Of a DNA stretch of 64,000 nt, positions 46,795 through 56,244 are shown one piece after another. The notes below the pieces were generated by a model. The model was not told the origin of the DNA. It searched no databases and saw nothing but the letters and a program-made list of their open reading frames with translations. Made by a program: the position numbers and the translations under genes. This DNA comes from an uncultured Rickettsiella sp. (lineage in GTDB: Bacteria > Pseudomonadota > Gammaproteobacteria > Diplorickettsiales > Diplorickettsiaceae). Position 1 is the first letter of the stretch. Every line of letters starts with the position of its first letter. Where the stretch lies: contig CAMSHF010000007.1 of the NCBI GenBank assembly GCA_947058615.1, positions 36,133 to 100,132 on the forward strand, read 5' to 3'.

Positions 46795-48351
46795 ATGAGT
46801 AAAATAATTACTAACGATTTTCTTTCTCTTTTTTATCAATCAGTTAAGCAACACCCAGATAAAATCGCATTACAATTTTTTTCGGAAAAATTGACCTATA
46901 AACAGTTACATGAATTAAGCAATCAAATTGCAATTACAATCATAAAAAAAAATGCAGAGCTTAATTCTCCCATCATTTTAGAAGTAGAAAAATCATTAGT
47001 ATCTATCGTGTATATCTTAGGAGTCCTTAAAGCCGGGTGTTATTACATACCAGTTGCTCCCAATATACCAACCAATCGACTAGAGTATCTAATAGAAAAC
47101 TCTAAATGCCGTATGGCCTTCTTACAATATCACTATGATAAATTTAAGATTATAAAAGATTTTCAATGTTTTATAATAGAAAAAGACCTACCGAAACTTA
47201 TTGATGATATAGAAAATAATACTTATTCTGAATTTAACCCCTTGCAAATTAAGTCATATGATCCTGCATGCTGCTTATATACTTCTGGATCAACAGGTTA
47301 CCCAAAGGGAGTTTTAATGTCGCATATTGGGCTTGCAACTTTCTTTCAGGATGTAAAGCCCATTATGAATATGAATTCTAACTCTTTATGTCTAAATACA
47401 GCCCCCTTTATTTTTGACGTATCTATCATTGATACATTATTCCCACTTACTGTAGGTGCTACGGTATTTATTGCACCTGAAACAATCTTGCCAAACTTTA
47501 TTTTAAATCTAATCCACCAACAACACATTACTCATATGTGTGGCGTATCATCAACAATTAACTTATTATTTAGCAATTCTGAATTACTAACCCGCTATAA
47601 TATATCTTCATTAACGACAATCATGACTGGTGCAGAACTATTGCATAAAAAAACATTATGCACCTTACTTAAACACTCACCCGCCGCAACTATCATTAAT
47701 GGTTATGGACTTACTGAAACAACTTGTCTCTGCACTGCCTTCATTATTAATATAAAGAATGTGAACGAGCATCTGCTGTATCCTATCGGCAAACCTTTAG
47801 CAAGTACCGAAGCTAAAATTCTGGATATAGGTAATTCTAAAGATGAACGCGGTGAATTATTACTACACGGTGATCAAATTATGTTGGAATACCTAAATAA
47901 CCCGGAAGCAAATAATAAAATCTTTATAAAGTATGAAGGTAAACGTTATTTAAAGACAGGCGATATAGTTTCTTACGATAAAGATAAAAATCTTGTTTTT
48001 CATGGAAGAAATGATACCCAAGTTAAAGTTAATGGCTATAGAGTTGATCTAAATGAAGTTAAATATACTCTTTTATCTAATCAAGGTATAAAAGAGGTTG
48101 AAATTTTTATGGAAAGATCATTAATTATTGCTGCTTTAAGCTTAAAACTTAAAGAATGTGACGAAGTTAAAACTATTAATAGTTTAAAAGAAGAGATGAA
48201 TAATTTATTACCAAAATATATGCATCCTAAAGAACTTATAATTCTAAAGGATCTACCTAAATTATCAACTGGCAAAACAGATTTAAAAAAATTGCGTGAT
48301 ATTTTTAACATTAAACAAAAAAATATCCTTCATATGAGCGATACTATGTAA
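46795..48351 (+). CDS. Stand-alone NRPS-type adenylation enzyme, unknown amino acid
   Basis: 518 residues, ANL superfamily. Core motifs: A3 LYTSGSTGYPKG (161-172), A5 NGYGLTETT, A7 YLKTGD, A8 GRNDTQVKVNGYRVDLNEV and A10 STGKTDLKKL. Hand alignment to GrsA gives the specificity residues D208, V209, I212, C249, I276, T278, G303, C311, L312 plus the A10 lysine. Asp at the first position indicates an alpha-amino acid; I cannot assign which. No condensation or carrier domain is fused. It loads carrier 1 in all probability. Confidence 0.85.
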   Translation: MSKIITNDFLSLFYQSVKQHPDKIALQFFSEKLTYKQLHELSNQIAITIIKKNAELNSPIILEVEKSLVSIVYILGVLKAGCYYIPVAPNIPTNRLEYLIENSKCRMAFLQYHYDKFKIIKDFQCFIIEKDLPKLIDDIENNTYSEFNPLQIKSYDPACCLYTSGSTGYPKGVLMSHIGLATFFQDVKPIMNMNSNSLCLNTAPFIFDVSIIDTLFPLTVGATVFIAPETILPNFILNLIHQQHITHMCGVSSTINLLFSNSELLTRYNISSLTTIMTGAELLHKKTLCTLLKHSPAATIINGYGLTETTCLCTAFIINIKNVNEHLLYPIGKPLASTEAKILDIGNSKDERGELLLHGDQIMLEYLNNPEANNKIFIKYEGKRYLKTGDIVSYDKDKNLVFHGRNDTQVKVNGYRVDLNEVKYTLLSNQGIKEVEIFMERSLIIAALSLKLKECDEVKTINSLKEEMNNLLPKYMHPKELIILKDLPKLSTGKTDLKKLRDIFNIKQKNILHMSDTM

Positions 48352-48512
48352 TTCATGTTATAAATATAGATAAATGATACTTCTGCGTCCCGATATTTTT
48401 ATGAAAATATCTTTACAATGGCGTTCGTATACGAGTTAACTGAAAGAAGTATAGACATTATAAACCTATAATCATAGAATATAAAATATCCTGTTTTTTT
48501 GGATTGCTTCTT

Positions 48513-49520
48513 ATGTCAGTGATTACCAGCAGTCAATATCCTTTAAAGGTTAAAAATCCATTTCATTTCCCCCCATTAAGCTACAATAAACTTAACTGGT
48601 ATAATGAACAAGATATTCCAACTTCAATTCCAGTATTAGATTATCAGCGGCTTATAGCTGGTAAGGATTGGAAAATTTTAAAAAATTTGTTATACGAAGG
48701 TAAAATTTTTTATCTTAAAAATCTAGGTATTACAGACGAAGAAACTGAAAAATTTCTCAATGTAACTCGAGAATTTTTTAATAAACCCCTGACTGAAAAG
48801 CTGAAATTTGTACATCCGCACATAACACCTATTTGGCGTGGCTACTCAAGTTTCAGAGTTGATCGCAGTCATGATTTACCTACCGATCAAAAGCCACCTG
48901 AAGTGACTATGAATTATACATGGGGAGCAACCGAAAACATTTACCCCCATAAAAAATTTCAACAAATTTGGCAAGCGCACTATGATAAACGGTTTAATGT
49001 TGTTAAATCTTTGGTTGAAATAATAGTTGCTGTACTTTTATTAAAAGAAAATAGTGAATGGAAGAAGTTATTCACAGGTGAAACATTATTGCGTCATCAG
49101 TGTTACCCCGCTATCCCGCCACAAGCTGAATATCGTATAGGTTCACATGTTGATACGACGATTATCAGCTTATTAAGCCAAATGCCTGCGGAAAATGGCT
49201 ATATAGGACTTGAAGTTTGGGATGATGATCGCTTTGTCAAAGCACCAGCGGTTAAAGGAACATCAATTATTAATATTGGCGAAGTATTATATGCTTTTAC
49301 TAACGGAGCCATAAAACCGACAAAGCATCGTGTGGTTAATCCAACGAAAGATTTTGAGCATAGCGAACGAACATCAATTCCTGTTTTTTATCATGCGGCT
49401 AAAGATTTAGAAATAACTTGTCCTGAAGCTAGCACATATGCTGCTTTTTATAATCACGAAGGAAAAACTACAGTGGAAACTTTTTTAAATAATGCTGTCA
49501 AAGCCTTTACTAATAAATAG
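48513..49520 (+). CDS. Isopenicillin-N-synthase-family Fe(II)/2-oxoglutarate dioxygenase
   Basis: 335 residues. N-terminal region IPVLDYQRLIAG, then iron ligands HVD (RIGSHVDTTIISLLSQ) and the histidine in PTKHRVVNP, and R-x-S (ERTSIPVFYH), all in the right order. LVEIIVAVLLL and GYIGLEVWDD are also typical. Likely hydroxylates, desaturates or cyclises an intermediate. The ATG at 48513 is preferred over an in-frame TTG at 48504. It lies 160 bases after the adenylation gene in the same direction. It is not a close copy of the other dioxygenase at 44210-45169. Confidence 0.87.
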   Translation: MSVITSSQYPLKVKNPFHFPPLSYNKLNWYNEQDIPTSIPVLDYQRLIAGKDWKILKNLLYEGKIFYLKNLGITDEETEKFLNVTREFFNKPLTEKLKFVHPHITPIWRGYSSFRVDRSHDLPTDQKPPEVTMNYTWGATENIYPHKKFQQIWQAHYDKRFNVVKSLVEIIVAVLLLKENSEWKKLFTGETLLRHQCYPAIPPQAEYRIGSHVDTTIISLLSQMPAENGYIGLEVWDDDRFVKAPAVKGTSIINIGEVLYAFTNGAIKPTKHRVVNPTKDFEHSERTSIPVFYHAAKDLEITCPEASTYAAFYNHEGKTTVETFLNNAVKAFTNK

Positions 49521-49576
49521 TTTTTTTATTAATTTTTTAAATTATTATTGAGTAGAATTTTAAGAGCTATATTTAG

Positions 49577-51061
49577 ATGGGAAATATAAAAAACACACAG
49601 CGTTGGTGGGTTTTCACATGTTGTGGTTTGATGATTATGTTAAACAACATTGATTTAACTGTTGTTAATTTATCCTTGCCATCTATCGCTGATTCATTGC
49701 ATGCCAACTTAAACCAAATACAATGGATAATTGTTTCATACTTGTTAGCAACAGCAGCCTGTCTTACTTTGTTTGGTAAACTTGCTGATGATTTTGGTAA
49801 AAAGCATATTTTTTTATTTGGCGTAATTCTCTTTACCTTAGGATCTTTATTAGCAGGTATTACAAGTAAGCTATTTTTGTTAATTGCTGCTCGATTTATA
49901 CAAGGTTTAGGCTTTGCAGCTACGCTCGGCTTAGCTATAGTCATTATATTAGAGTCTTTTCCAGAAGAAAAAAAGGGCTATATTACTGGTCTTGCGGTAA
50001 CAATTAGTGGTTTATCGCAAGCTTCAGGGCCAATTGTTGGTGGTATTATATTGCAATATTTTTCATGGCATTGGATATTTTTAATAAATTTGCCCTTTGG
50101 ATTAATTTCATTATTGGTAGGTTCTTTGGTTATAAAGGCTGATAGCAGTAAGATATCGCTCAAGAATATAAATATATTTAATGTTTTATCTTTTATATCA
50201 AGTATATGTTTAACCTTATATTTTTTAAATCAAATACCACTATTGTTAAATAATACCAAATCTGTTGCTATTTTACTGATAGCGGTTTTAGTCTCAATAG
50301 CACTTTTTGTCTATACTTCTTTAAAATTTTCAAATCCCTTAATTGATCTTTCGTTATTAAAAAATACTACTTATATTAAAATAAACCTAATTCGTTTAAT
50401 ATTTATGACAGCAATGGCATCACTTTTGTTTATAATACCGCTTTATTTACAAAATATCATCGGTTTCATACCTTTGTCTATCAGCAAAATATTGCTGTTC
50501 ATGACGTTGATGGTGGCGCTGTTAGCGCCATTGACAGGAAAGATATTGGATCGAATTGGTTTTAAATACCCGCTTTTGTTATCGTTAGTGAGCATGATCT
50601 TAGTACTGCTATTGATGCTCACTTTTGACACAAATATATCTTGGTTTATATTGCCTATTAGCCTAGTTCTGTTTGGTGTTGCTATTGGTATTCATACACC
50701 AGCCTCTATTAATGGTGCACTTTCTTCTGTTTCTACGAAAAAAAAGGGAACAGCAATAGGTTTTTTTTACACAATAGCGATGAATGGTGCCATTTTCGGA
50801 GTAGCTTTGTGTGGGGGGGTGATCAATGGCATGAGTGAAAAATACCTACTATCAGTTGGACTTACACAACAGTTAAAAGCTAAAGCGGCGGCTATCGCCA
50901 AAGGCGTGCAAAGTGCCAGTGAATTTGATCAAATGCCCAACGTCAAGCTGATGGCACAACATGCTTTCTTGAATGCATTTCATATTTTTTTAAAAGTTGA
51001 AATTGTTTTTTTTGTAGCTGCTGTTATATTATGTTTAAGTTTGAAAAAACAACTTAGATAA
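49577..51061 (+). CDS. MFS exporter, DHA2/EmrB type (14 TM)
   Basis: 494 residues. MLNNIDLTVVNLSLPSIADSL, WIIVSYLLATAACLTLFGKLADDFGKK and GPIVGGIILQYFSWHWIFLINLPFGL are classical DHA2 motifs. This family exports drugs and natural products with protons. Position inside the cluster, 56 bases after the dioxygenase, suggests it exports the final metabolite and confers self-protection. No EmrA-type adaptor or outer-membrane partner is visible. Confidence 0.9.
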   Translation: MGNIKNTQRWWVFTCCGLMIMLNNIDLTVVNLSLPSIADSLHANLNQIQWIIVSYLLATAACLTLFGKLADDFGKKHIFLFGVILFTLGSLLAGITSKLFLLIAARFIQGLGFAATLGLAIVIILESFPEEKKGYITGLAVTISGLSQASGPIVGGIILQYFSWHWIFLINLPFGLISLLVGSLVIKADSSKISLKNINIFNVLSFISSICLTLYFLNQIPLLLNNTKSVAILLIAVLVSIALFVYTSLKFSNPLIDLSLLKNTTYIKINLIRLIFMTAMASLLFIIPLYLQNIIGFIPLSISKILLFMTLMVALLAPLTGKILDRIGFKYPLLLSLVSMILVLLLMLTFDTNISWFILPISLVLFGVAIGIHTPASINGALSSVSTKKKGTAIGFFYTIAMNGAIFGVALCGGVINGMSEKYLLSVGLTQQLKAKAAAIAKGVQSASEFDQMPNVKLMAQHAFLNAFHIFLKVEIVFFVAAVILCLSLKKQLR

Positions 51062-51088
51062 TTAAGAATACTCTGCCTTTGAAACCCT

Positions 51089-51499
51089 TTATTGGTGAGT
51101 CAGTTGCATTTCTGTAGCAGATACTGTTGATACCAATTGATTCCACAGACATATCTTATCATCACTAAACGTGAAAAAAACCATAGAATACATAATTACT
51201 TTTTGTTCCCCATACATTTCGATTTTGTATTGAATTGCTAAGCGTTTTTCTTCAGTGATCATAGGATCGTCATTGAAAACTAGTGAATATTTACAAGGTT
51301 TTGCTGCCATTAATTTGAAATGTTCAAAAAATTCGTTAATGTCTTTTGCCACTAGTTGATCATTTATAATCATTTTTACATTTTCGGTATAGAATTTTTC
51401 TAAATCTTTTTTAGTGAATTGCTTAACCTGAAGTGTCTCTAAAAAACGATACATTGTAGAGACTAATAACTTTTGTTGGTTTAATTTTTTATTTTGCAT
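51089..51499 (-). CDS. NTF2/SnoaL-like small protein
   Basis: 136 residues. The pattern helix-helix (YRFLETLQVKQFTKKDLEKFYTENVKMIINDQLVAKDINEFFEHFKLM) then several beta strands (YSLVFNDDPMITEEKRLAIQYKIEMYG) ending WNQLVST is that of NTF2-like proteins. In natural-product clusters such folds serve as cyclases, isomerases or binding proteins. It is on the opposite strand from its neighbours, convergent with the exporter. Specific role unknown. Confidence 0.6.
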   Translation of the reverse strand: MQNKKLNQQKLLVSTMYRFLETLQVKQFTKKDLEKFYTENVKMIINDQLVAKDINEFFEHFKLMAAKPCKYSLVFNDDPMITEEKRLAIQYKIEMYGEQKVIMYSMVFFTFSDDKICLWNQLVSTVSATEMQLTHQ

Positions 51500-51646
51500 A
51501 CTGCCTCAACTTCCTTCTATACTCGTTTTTACAAAATTAATTGAAATATTGTAAAATAATATAGTAAATTTTCAAAATTTAGTAGGTCGCTAATTTTGTG
51601 AACTGCTTGATACTTCCTTTTTGGTTTCCATGTAGGTTGAATATTT

Positions 51647-52384
51647 GTGAGTATTTATTGGCGAACATTGACTCAACCTCCTATTTTAGCACTTAATACA
51701 GTTGATGTATGGCGTGCTTCTTTGCAGGTTTCACATCGAAAGCTAGAGCAATTTTCTAACCATCTAACACGCGAAGAAAAAAAACAGGGGACCAGATTCA
51801 TCAAGGATAAAGACAAAAAATATTTTACTGTTGCAAGGGGGGTACTGCGTTGGATACTTGGCCAATACCTTAGTATTCCACCTAAAGATATCAAATTTTA
51901 TTATGGAGAATATGGTAAACCCTACTTATCCAAAGCGGGCCAGAATCACCTGCTGCAATTCAATTTGTCTCATGCTGGCGATATGATTGTGTGTGCGGTT
52001 ACGCAAGGACAACCGATTGGGGTAGATATTGAGTGCATTCAAGCGCAGGTGGATTATGAGACAATTACAAAGCGTTTCTTTTCATCCAATGAATTTGAGG
52101 CTTTGTTAGCACTTCCCCCTAACGAACGTCAGGCAGGTTTTTTTAGGCTATGGACAAGAAAAGAGGCTTTTGTCAAAGCAATAGGGAAAGGGCTTTCCTT
52201 TCCATTCCGAGATTTTTCCGTAACTTTAGACCAAGAAAAAGGGAAAATATTACATATAAGAAATAGCACTCAGCGTGCAAATAAATGGAGCTTGATACCG
52301 TTTATGCCGGCAGCAGGATATATTGGTGCGTTGGCTGTTGCAAAAAAACCTATAAGATTAAGATTTCGGCAATTTTTAAAATAG
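51647..52384 (+). CDS. Sfp-type 4'-phosphopantetheinyl transferase
   Basis: 245 residues. Signature motifs GVDIECIQ (Mg and CoA binding) and RLWTRKEAFVKAIGKGLSF are intact, and LQFNLSHAGDMIVCAV is the substrate-contact strand. The enzyme transfers phosphopantetheine from CoA to carrier proteins. Sfp-type enzymes usually serve secondary metabolism, so it should activate the two carrier proteins of this cluster. Starts with GTG at 51647; no strong ribosome-binding site. The frame is open but a 287-base gap follows before the serine adenylation gene. Confidence 0.93.
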   Translation: MSIYWRTLTQPPILALNTVDVWRASLQVSHRKLEQFSNHLTREEKKQGTRFIKDKDKKYFTVARGVLRWILGQYLSIPPKDIKFYYGEYGKPYLSKAGQNHLLQFNLSHAGDMIVCAVTQGQPIGVDIECIQAQVDYETITKRFFSSNEFEALLALPPNERQAGFFRLWTRKEAFVKAIGKGLSFPFRDFSVTLDQEKGKILHIRNSTQRANKWSLIPFMPAAGYIGALAVAKKPIRLRFRQFLK

Positions 52385-52671
52385 ACAGATAGGCTCGAAA
52401 AGAATTGGTATAATTACTTTCTATAAATTTTGCTTCTGTCATTGACGAATAAATTTTATCAGTAAGGTTGTCAGTAACATTTAAAAAAATATACATTAGT
52501 TAAACAAGTCATGAAACAGTTACCAGTTTTGTAACACCCTCCATTAAAGATATTTTGGCTTCTAAATTAGATAATCGAAATTCCTGTTTTAATGAAATTA
52601 GCTCAAGCAGATAGTTGAAATATAGGCTCTCCCTTGCTGTTCGTATTAATGTTTGACACGCTTAATGGGAT

Positions 52672-54231
52672 TTAAGTTACCGCAATGCCTTCTTTATATA
52701 CTTCTTTAAGCTTATCTTTATCTAGCTTGCCATTATCTTTTAGGGGATATTCATCAATAATGATATAGTGTTGCGGAATCATATATTCAGGAAGTTGAGT
52801 ATGCATAAACAACTTTAAATCAGAAATTTCGATAGGAATGGATTTACCTCTTAATTTAATAAATGCAACTAACTTTTTTATAGAATTATTTGGAGTCAAA
52901 TATAAAACTGTTGCATGAGCTATGTTTTTATATGCATTTAAGTGGTATTCGATCTCTCCCAGCTCAATCCTTATTCCATTTATTTTCACCTGCTGATCTT
53001 TTCTACCAATATAGCAAAGCTGATTGTCATTATTCCATTTTACTAAATCACCAGTTTTATAAATTATCTTAGTTGGATTATTAGATAGCTGTAAAAAACA
53101 ACGTTTTGTTTGTTCTGGATTATTTAAATATCCCTTTGCAAGGCAAGCGCCTGATATATACAATTCACCCACTTGGTCAGACTGCTGAGGCATAAGGAGA
53201 TCATCAAGCACCATTAATTCAACATTATAAACTGGTTTCCCAATTGGAATTTCTCGATAATTTGTTTTTTTGTCGCAGACGAAATAAGTCACGTCAATAG
53301 TTGCTTCTGTTGGACCGTACAAGTTTACCAATTGAGGATACACTGATAAATCAAATAATTTATTAAAATTATTTACTGTATTTATATCTAGTACTTCACC
53401 ACTGGAAAAAACAAATTTTAGATAATTTAATTTTGAAATTTTATTCCCTATTTCAATATATTCTAAAAATATCCTTAAAACTGTCGGAACAAAATGAATA
53501 ACTGTTACTTTTTTCTCGAAAATGATCTTAAAAATTAAAATAACGTCTTCCTCTTTTCCAGCAGGAAGAAGAGTTAGTCCTGCTCCAGTAATTGACCACC
53601 AGAAAAGCTCCCAAATGGAAACATCGAAACCACAATCTGTTTTTTGAAATAAAACATCACTTGTACTAATAGGAAAAAGATCCTGCATCCATTCAATTCT
53701 ATTGATCAACGAGTGATGAGCTATCATTACACCTTTAGGAGCCCCTGTAGAACCTGAAGTATATATCACATAGGCTGTATCATCTGGCTTATTAATAGCT
53801 ATTAAATTAGCTTTACTATAAAATTGTACTTCTACATCTATTGATTTTAGGGTATAGCATAAATCACTTACCTGAAGATACGGATTTGAATCAACTATCA
53901 GAAATTTAACTTCTGCATCTTCAATAATTTGTTTTTTTCTTTTCTCTGGGTAGTTTGGATTTATAGGTAAATAAACACCACCAGCCTTCATTATTGCAAA
54001 GATTATACAAAGCATTTTATAAGAACGAGGTATTTCGACAGCGACGACTAGATTTCTAGCCACACCTTTTTCACGTAAATAATGAGCATATTGATTAACA
54101 TCTTCATTAAATTTTTTATAAGTAACTTTATCGGTATCAAGATAGACGGCTATATTATCCGGGTGCGTTAATACGGTTTTCTCAAAGAGTTGCGTAATAG
54201 TTTGATTGTATGTATAAGGCTTTATATTCAT
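52672..54231 (-). CDS. Stand-alone adenylation enzyme, predicted L-serine specific
   Basis: 519 residues. A3 YTSGSTGAPKG (157-167), A5 NLYGPTEAT, A7 YKTGDLVKW, A8 GRKDQQVKINGIRIELGEIE, A10 NGKLDK. Aligned by eye to GrsA, the specificity code is D203 V204 W207 H246 F275 S277 L304 I312 D313 K502, i.e. DVWHFSLIDK; the known serine code is DVWHLSLIDK, so nine of ten positions agree. It is the last gene of the five-gene operon, three bases after the acyl-CoA-dehydrogenase-like gene. It should load serine on carrier 2, as ZmaJ does in zwittermicin synthesis. Confidence 0.92.
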   Translation of the reverse strand: MNIKPYTYNQTITQLFEKTVLTHPDNIAVYLDTDKVTYKKFNEDVNQYAHYLREKGVARNLVVAVEIPRSYKMLCIIFAIMKAGGVYLPINPNYPEKRKKQIIEDAEVKFLIVDSNPYLQVSDLCYTLKSIDVEVQFYSKANLIAINKPDDTAYVIYTSGSTGAPKGVMIAHHSLINRIEWMQDLFPISTSDVLFQKTDCGFDVSIWELFWWSITGAGLTLLPAGKEEDVILIFKIIFEKKVTVIHFVPTVLRIFLEYIEIGNKISKLNYLKFVFSSGEVLDINTVNNFNKLFDLSVYPQLVNLYGPTEATIDVTYFVCDKKTNYREIPIGKPVYNVELMVLDDLLMPQQSDQVGELYISGACLAKGYLNNPEQTKRCFLQLSNNPTKIIYKTGDLVKWNNDNQLCYIGRKDQQVKINGIRIELGEIEYHLNAYKNIAHATVLYLTPNNSIKKLVAFIKLRGKSIPIEISDLKLFMHTQLPEYMIPQHYIIIDEYPLKDNGKLDKDKLKEVYKEGIAVT

Positions 54232-54234
54232 AGT

Positions 54235-55362
54235 TTAAATATCAGAATAATTCTTAGGTATGTTGATTTCATATACCTGGGGTGTACCTTCAATAACTTC
54301 CATAGCTTTAGCGTCTCGATAAAGACGTTCAATCGAATATTCTTTAGTGAAACCTGCTGCTCCAAATATTTGTAATGCTCGATAAGAAACGCGGACGGCA
54401 CTTTTCGCCGCTAAATATTTAGCTATTAAAGTTTCTGAGATATAAGAAATATCTTTTTTGTCACGTAATTGGCCCGTGTTGAAGCAGACTTCTCTAGCAG
54501 CTTTGACTTCAACAATCATTTCTGTTAGTAATTTTAATATTAATTGATGATTGTCCAGAGTAGTATTTGATTGCTTTCGTTGACTGGCGTATGTGCGGCT
54601 TTCTTCTAGACATGACTGCGCAAGCCCCACACAGCCACATGCAGTTGTATATCTTCCTTCATCTAAAGCCAATGCCACAACATGTGATAATCCATTACCT
54701 ACACCACCAAGAATTTGTTCTTTCGGAATTTTACATCCATTAAATTTAATTTCAGCAAGCATATTAGATCTTAAACTTAAAATATTTTTGATAGGCTTTA
54801 TTTCAATACCAGGTGTTGATTTTTCGATTAGGAAGGTAGTAAATCCATTATCGGTTTTACTTAAAACCAAAAATAAATCGGCAATTTGACCTAAAGTAAT
54901 GTACTTTTTAACGCCATTTAAAATATAGAAATTTCCTTTTTCTTCAGCATATGTTTCAATTTCGTTTAAGTCTGAACCAGCATTTGGTTCAGTTAAAGCT
55001 AGAGATACTAGAATCTCTCCGGTGGAAATTTTAGGAAGCCATAGTTTACGCTGATTGTCTGATCCTAATCTGACTAAAGGTTTACAGACCATTCCTACAA
55101 CAGTAAGGATATTTTGTAGGGAAGATAAGCCTTTCCCAAAAATTTCATGCATCAATCCAAGATTAACATAGTTATAACTTGAACCACCCCATTTCTGAGG
55201 GATGGCAACACCTAAATAATGATGTTTTGCTAATAAATCAAAAAAAGATCGCGGAATAAATTGTTGTTCATCAATGGTTGCGGCATTTGGTTTAATATGA
55301 TCAGAAAGAAACTTTTCAAGTTGAAATCTGAGTTCTAGTTGCTGGGAATTATAAATAGGCAT
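54235..55362 (-). CDS. Acyl-CoA-dehydrogenase-like flavoprotein (FkbI/ZmaI type)
   Basis: 375 residues. FAD/substrate motifs LVSLALTEPNAGSDLNEIETYAE, ILNGVKKYITLGQIAD and C-terminal YRDAKAMEVIEGTPQVYEINI with the catalytic glutamate. Homologues in clusters that make unusual malonyl-ACP extender units (FkbI, ZmaI) oxidise a carrier-bound aldehyde to a carboxylate. Next to a 3-hydroxyacyl-CoA-dehydrogenase-like gene, a carrier and a serine adenylation enzyme, the role in aminomalonyl-ACP formation is the best reading. A proline-dehydrogenating (pyrrole) role is less likely because the adenylation code is serine's. Confidence 0.87.
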   Translation of the reverse strand: MPIYNSQQLELRFQLEKFLSDHIKPNAATIDEQQFIPRSFFDLLAKHHYLGVAIPQKWGGSSYNYVNLGLMHEIFGKGLSSLQNILTVVGMVCKPLVRLGSDNQRKLWLPKISTGEILVSLALTEPNAGSDLNEIETYAEEKGNFYILNGVKKYITLGQIADLFLVLSKTDNGFTTFLIEKSTPGIEIKPIKNILSLRSNMLAEIKFNGCKIPKEQILGGVGNGLSHVVALALDEGRYTTACGCVGLAQSCLEESRTYASQRKQSNTTLDNHQLILKLLTEMIVEVKAAREVCFNTGQLRDKKDISYISETLIAKYLAAKSAVRVSYRALQIFGAAGFTKEYSIERLYRDAKAMEVIEGTPQVYEINIPKNYSDI

Positions 55363-55379
55363 GAAAAATTTTTTAAATT

Positions 55380-56228
55380 TTAAACGTAAGAATAAAAGCC
55401 TTGCTTGCTTTTTTCACCATGTAATCCAGCTGAAACCATTTTTTTCAATAACCAGCAAGGACGATATTTACTATCATTAAACTCTTCATATAATACTTCC
55501 AATGAATATAAAATAGTATCTAAGCCAATTAAATCAGCTGTTTGAAGTGGGCCCATTTTATGACCAAAGCATTGTCTAAATAGAGTATCAATATCTTCCA
55601 TAGCAGCAACTTTTTCTTGTACCATAAAAATGGCTTCGTTAACAAAAATCATCATGGCACGATTTGTTACAAATCCCGGAAAATCATTAACTACAATATA
55701 TTTTTTTTTAACGTCGTTTAGTATATTTTTTGTTTTTTTAATGACTTCATCGCTCGTATGATATCCTTTAATCATTTCAACCATTGGCATCAACACCACA
55801 GGATTCATGAAATGTAGACCTATGACTCGCTCAGGATTTCTAACTGAAGAAGCAATTTTAGTAATTGGAACTGCTGAAGTATTTACAGCCAATATACTAT
55901 CTAGACTACAGATATCGTTTAATTCTAGGTATAAATCGCGTTTTTTTGGCCAATTTTCAGTTATATTTTCGATAATAAAATTAGCATTTGCTGCCTCCTT
56001 TAAGTTAGTAGAAAAATTAATCCGAGATGCTATTTCAGAAGCACTATCCACATGGTTACTAAATTTGGCAAGTTTGTTATAGCGAATTTTATCAGTAATA
56101 CTGTTTTTAGCTTGGGCAAGTTGTGAGTCTGAATTATCTATTAAAGTGACATGATAATTATGCTGCGCAAATAAATGAGCAACACCTGAACCCATGACAC
56201 CAGAACCTATCACGGAAATTTTTTTCAT
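55380..56228 (-). CDS. 3-Hydroxyacyl-CoA-dehydrogenase-like oxidoreductase (FkbK/ZmaG type)
   Basis: 282 residues. NAD loop KISVIGSGVMGSGVAHLFAQ, LAVNTSAVPITKIAS, catalytic His region VIGLHFMNPVVLMPMVEMI and C-terminal DFPGFVTNRAMMIFVNEAI and KMGPLQTADLIGLDT. Housekeeping 3-hydroxybutyryl-CoA dehydrogenase has this fold; FkbK/ZmaG homologues oxidise a carrier-bound alcohol. In this operon it should oxidise the seryl side-chain alcohol to the aldehyde. GAGGATAAC precedes the ATG; 18 bases follow before the next gene. Confidence 0.87.
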   Translation of the reverse strand: MKKISVIGSGVMGSGVAHLFAQHNYHVTLIDNSDSQLAQAKNSITDKIRYNKLAKFSNHVDSASEIASRINFSTNLKEAANANFIIENITENWPKKRDLYLELNDICSLDSILAVNTSAVPITKIASSVRNPERVIGLHFMNPVVLMPMVEMIKGYHTSDEVIKKTKNILNDVKKKYIVVNDFPGFVTNRAMMIFVNEAIFMVQEKVAAMEDIDTLFRQCFGHKMGPLQTADLIGLDTILYSLEVLYEEFNDSKYRPCWLLKKMVSAGLHGEKSKQGFYSYV

Positions 56229-56244
56229 GTTATCCTCAGATTTT

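Noticed and set aside
54235..56228. Reading the acyl-CoA-dehydrogenase and hydroxyacyl-CoA-dehydrogenase genes as fatty-acid beta-oxidation
   Set aside because: They are packed with a carrier protein, ketosynthase and serine-type adenylation gene, and no enoyl-CoA hydratase or thiolase is present.
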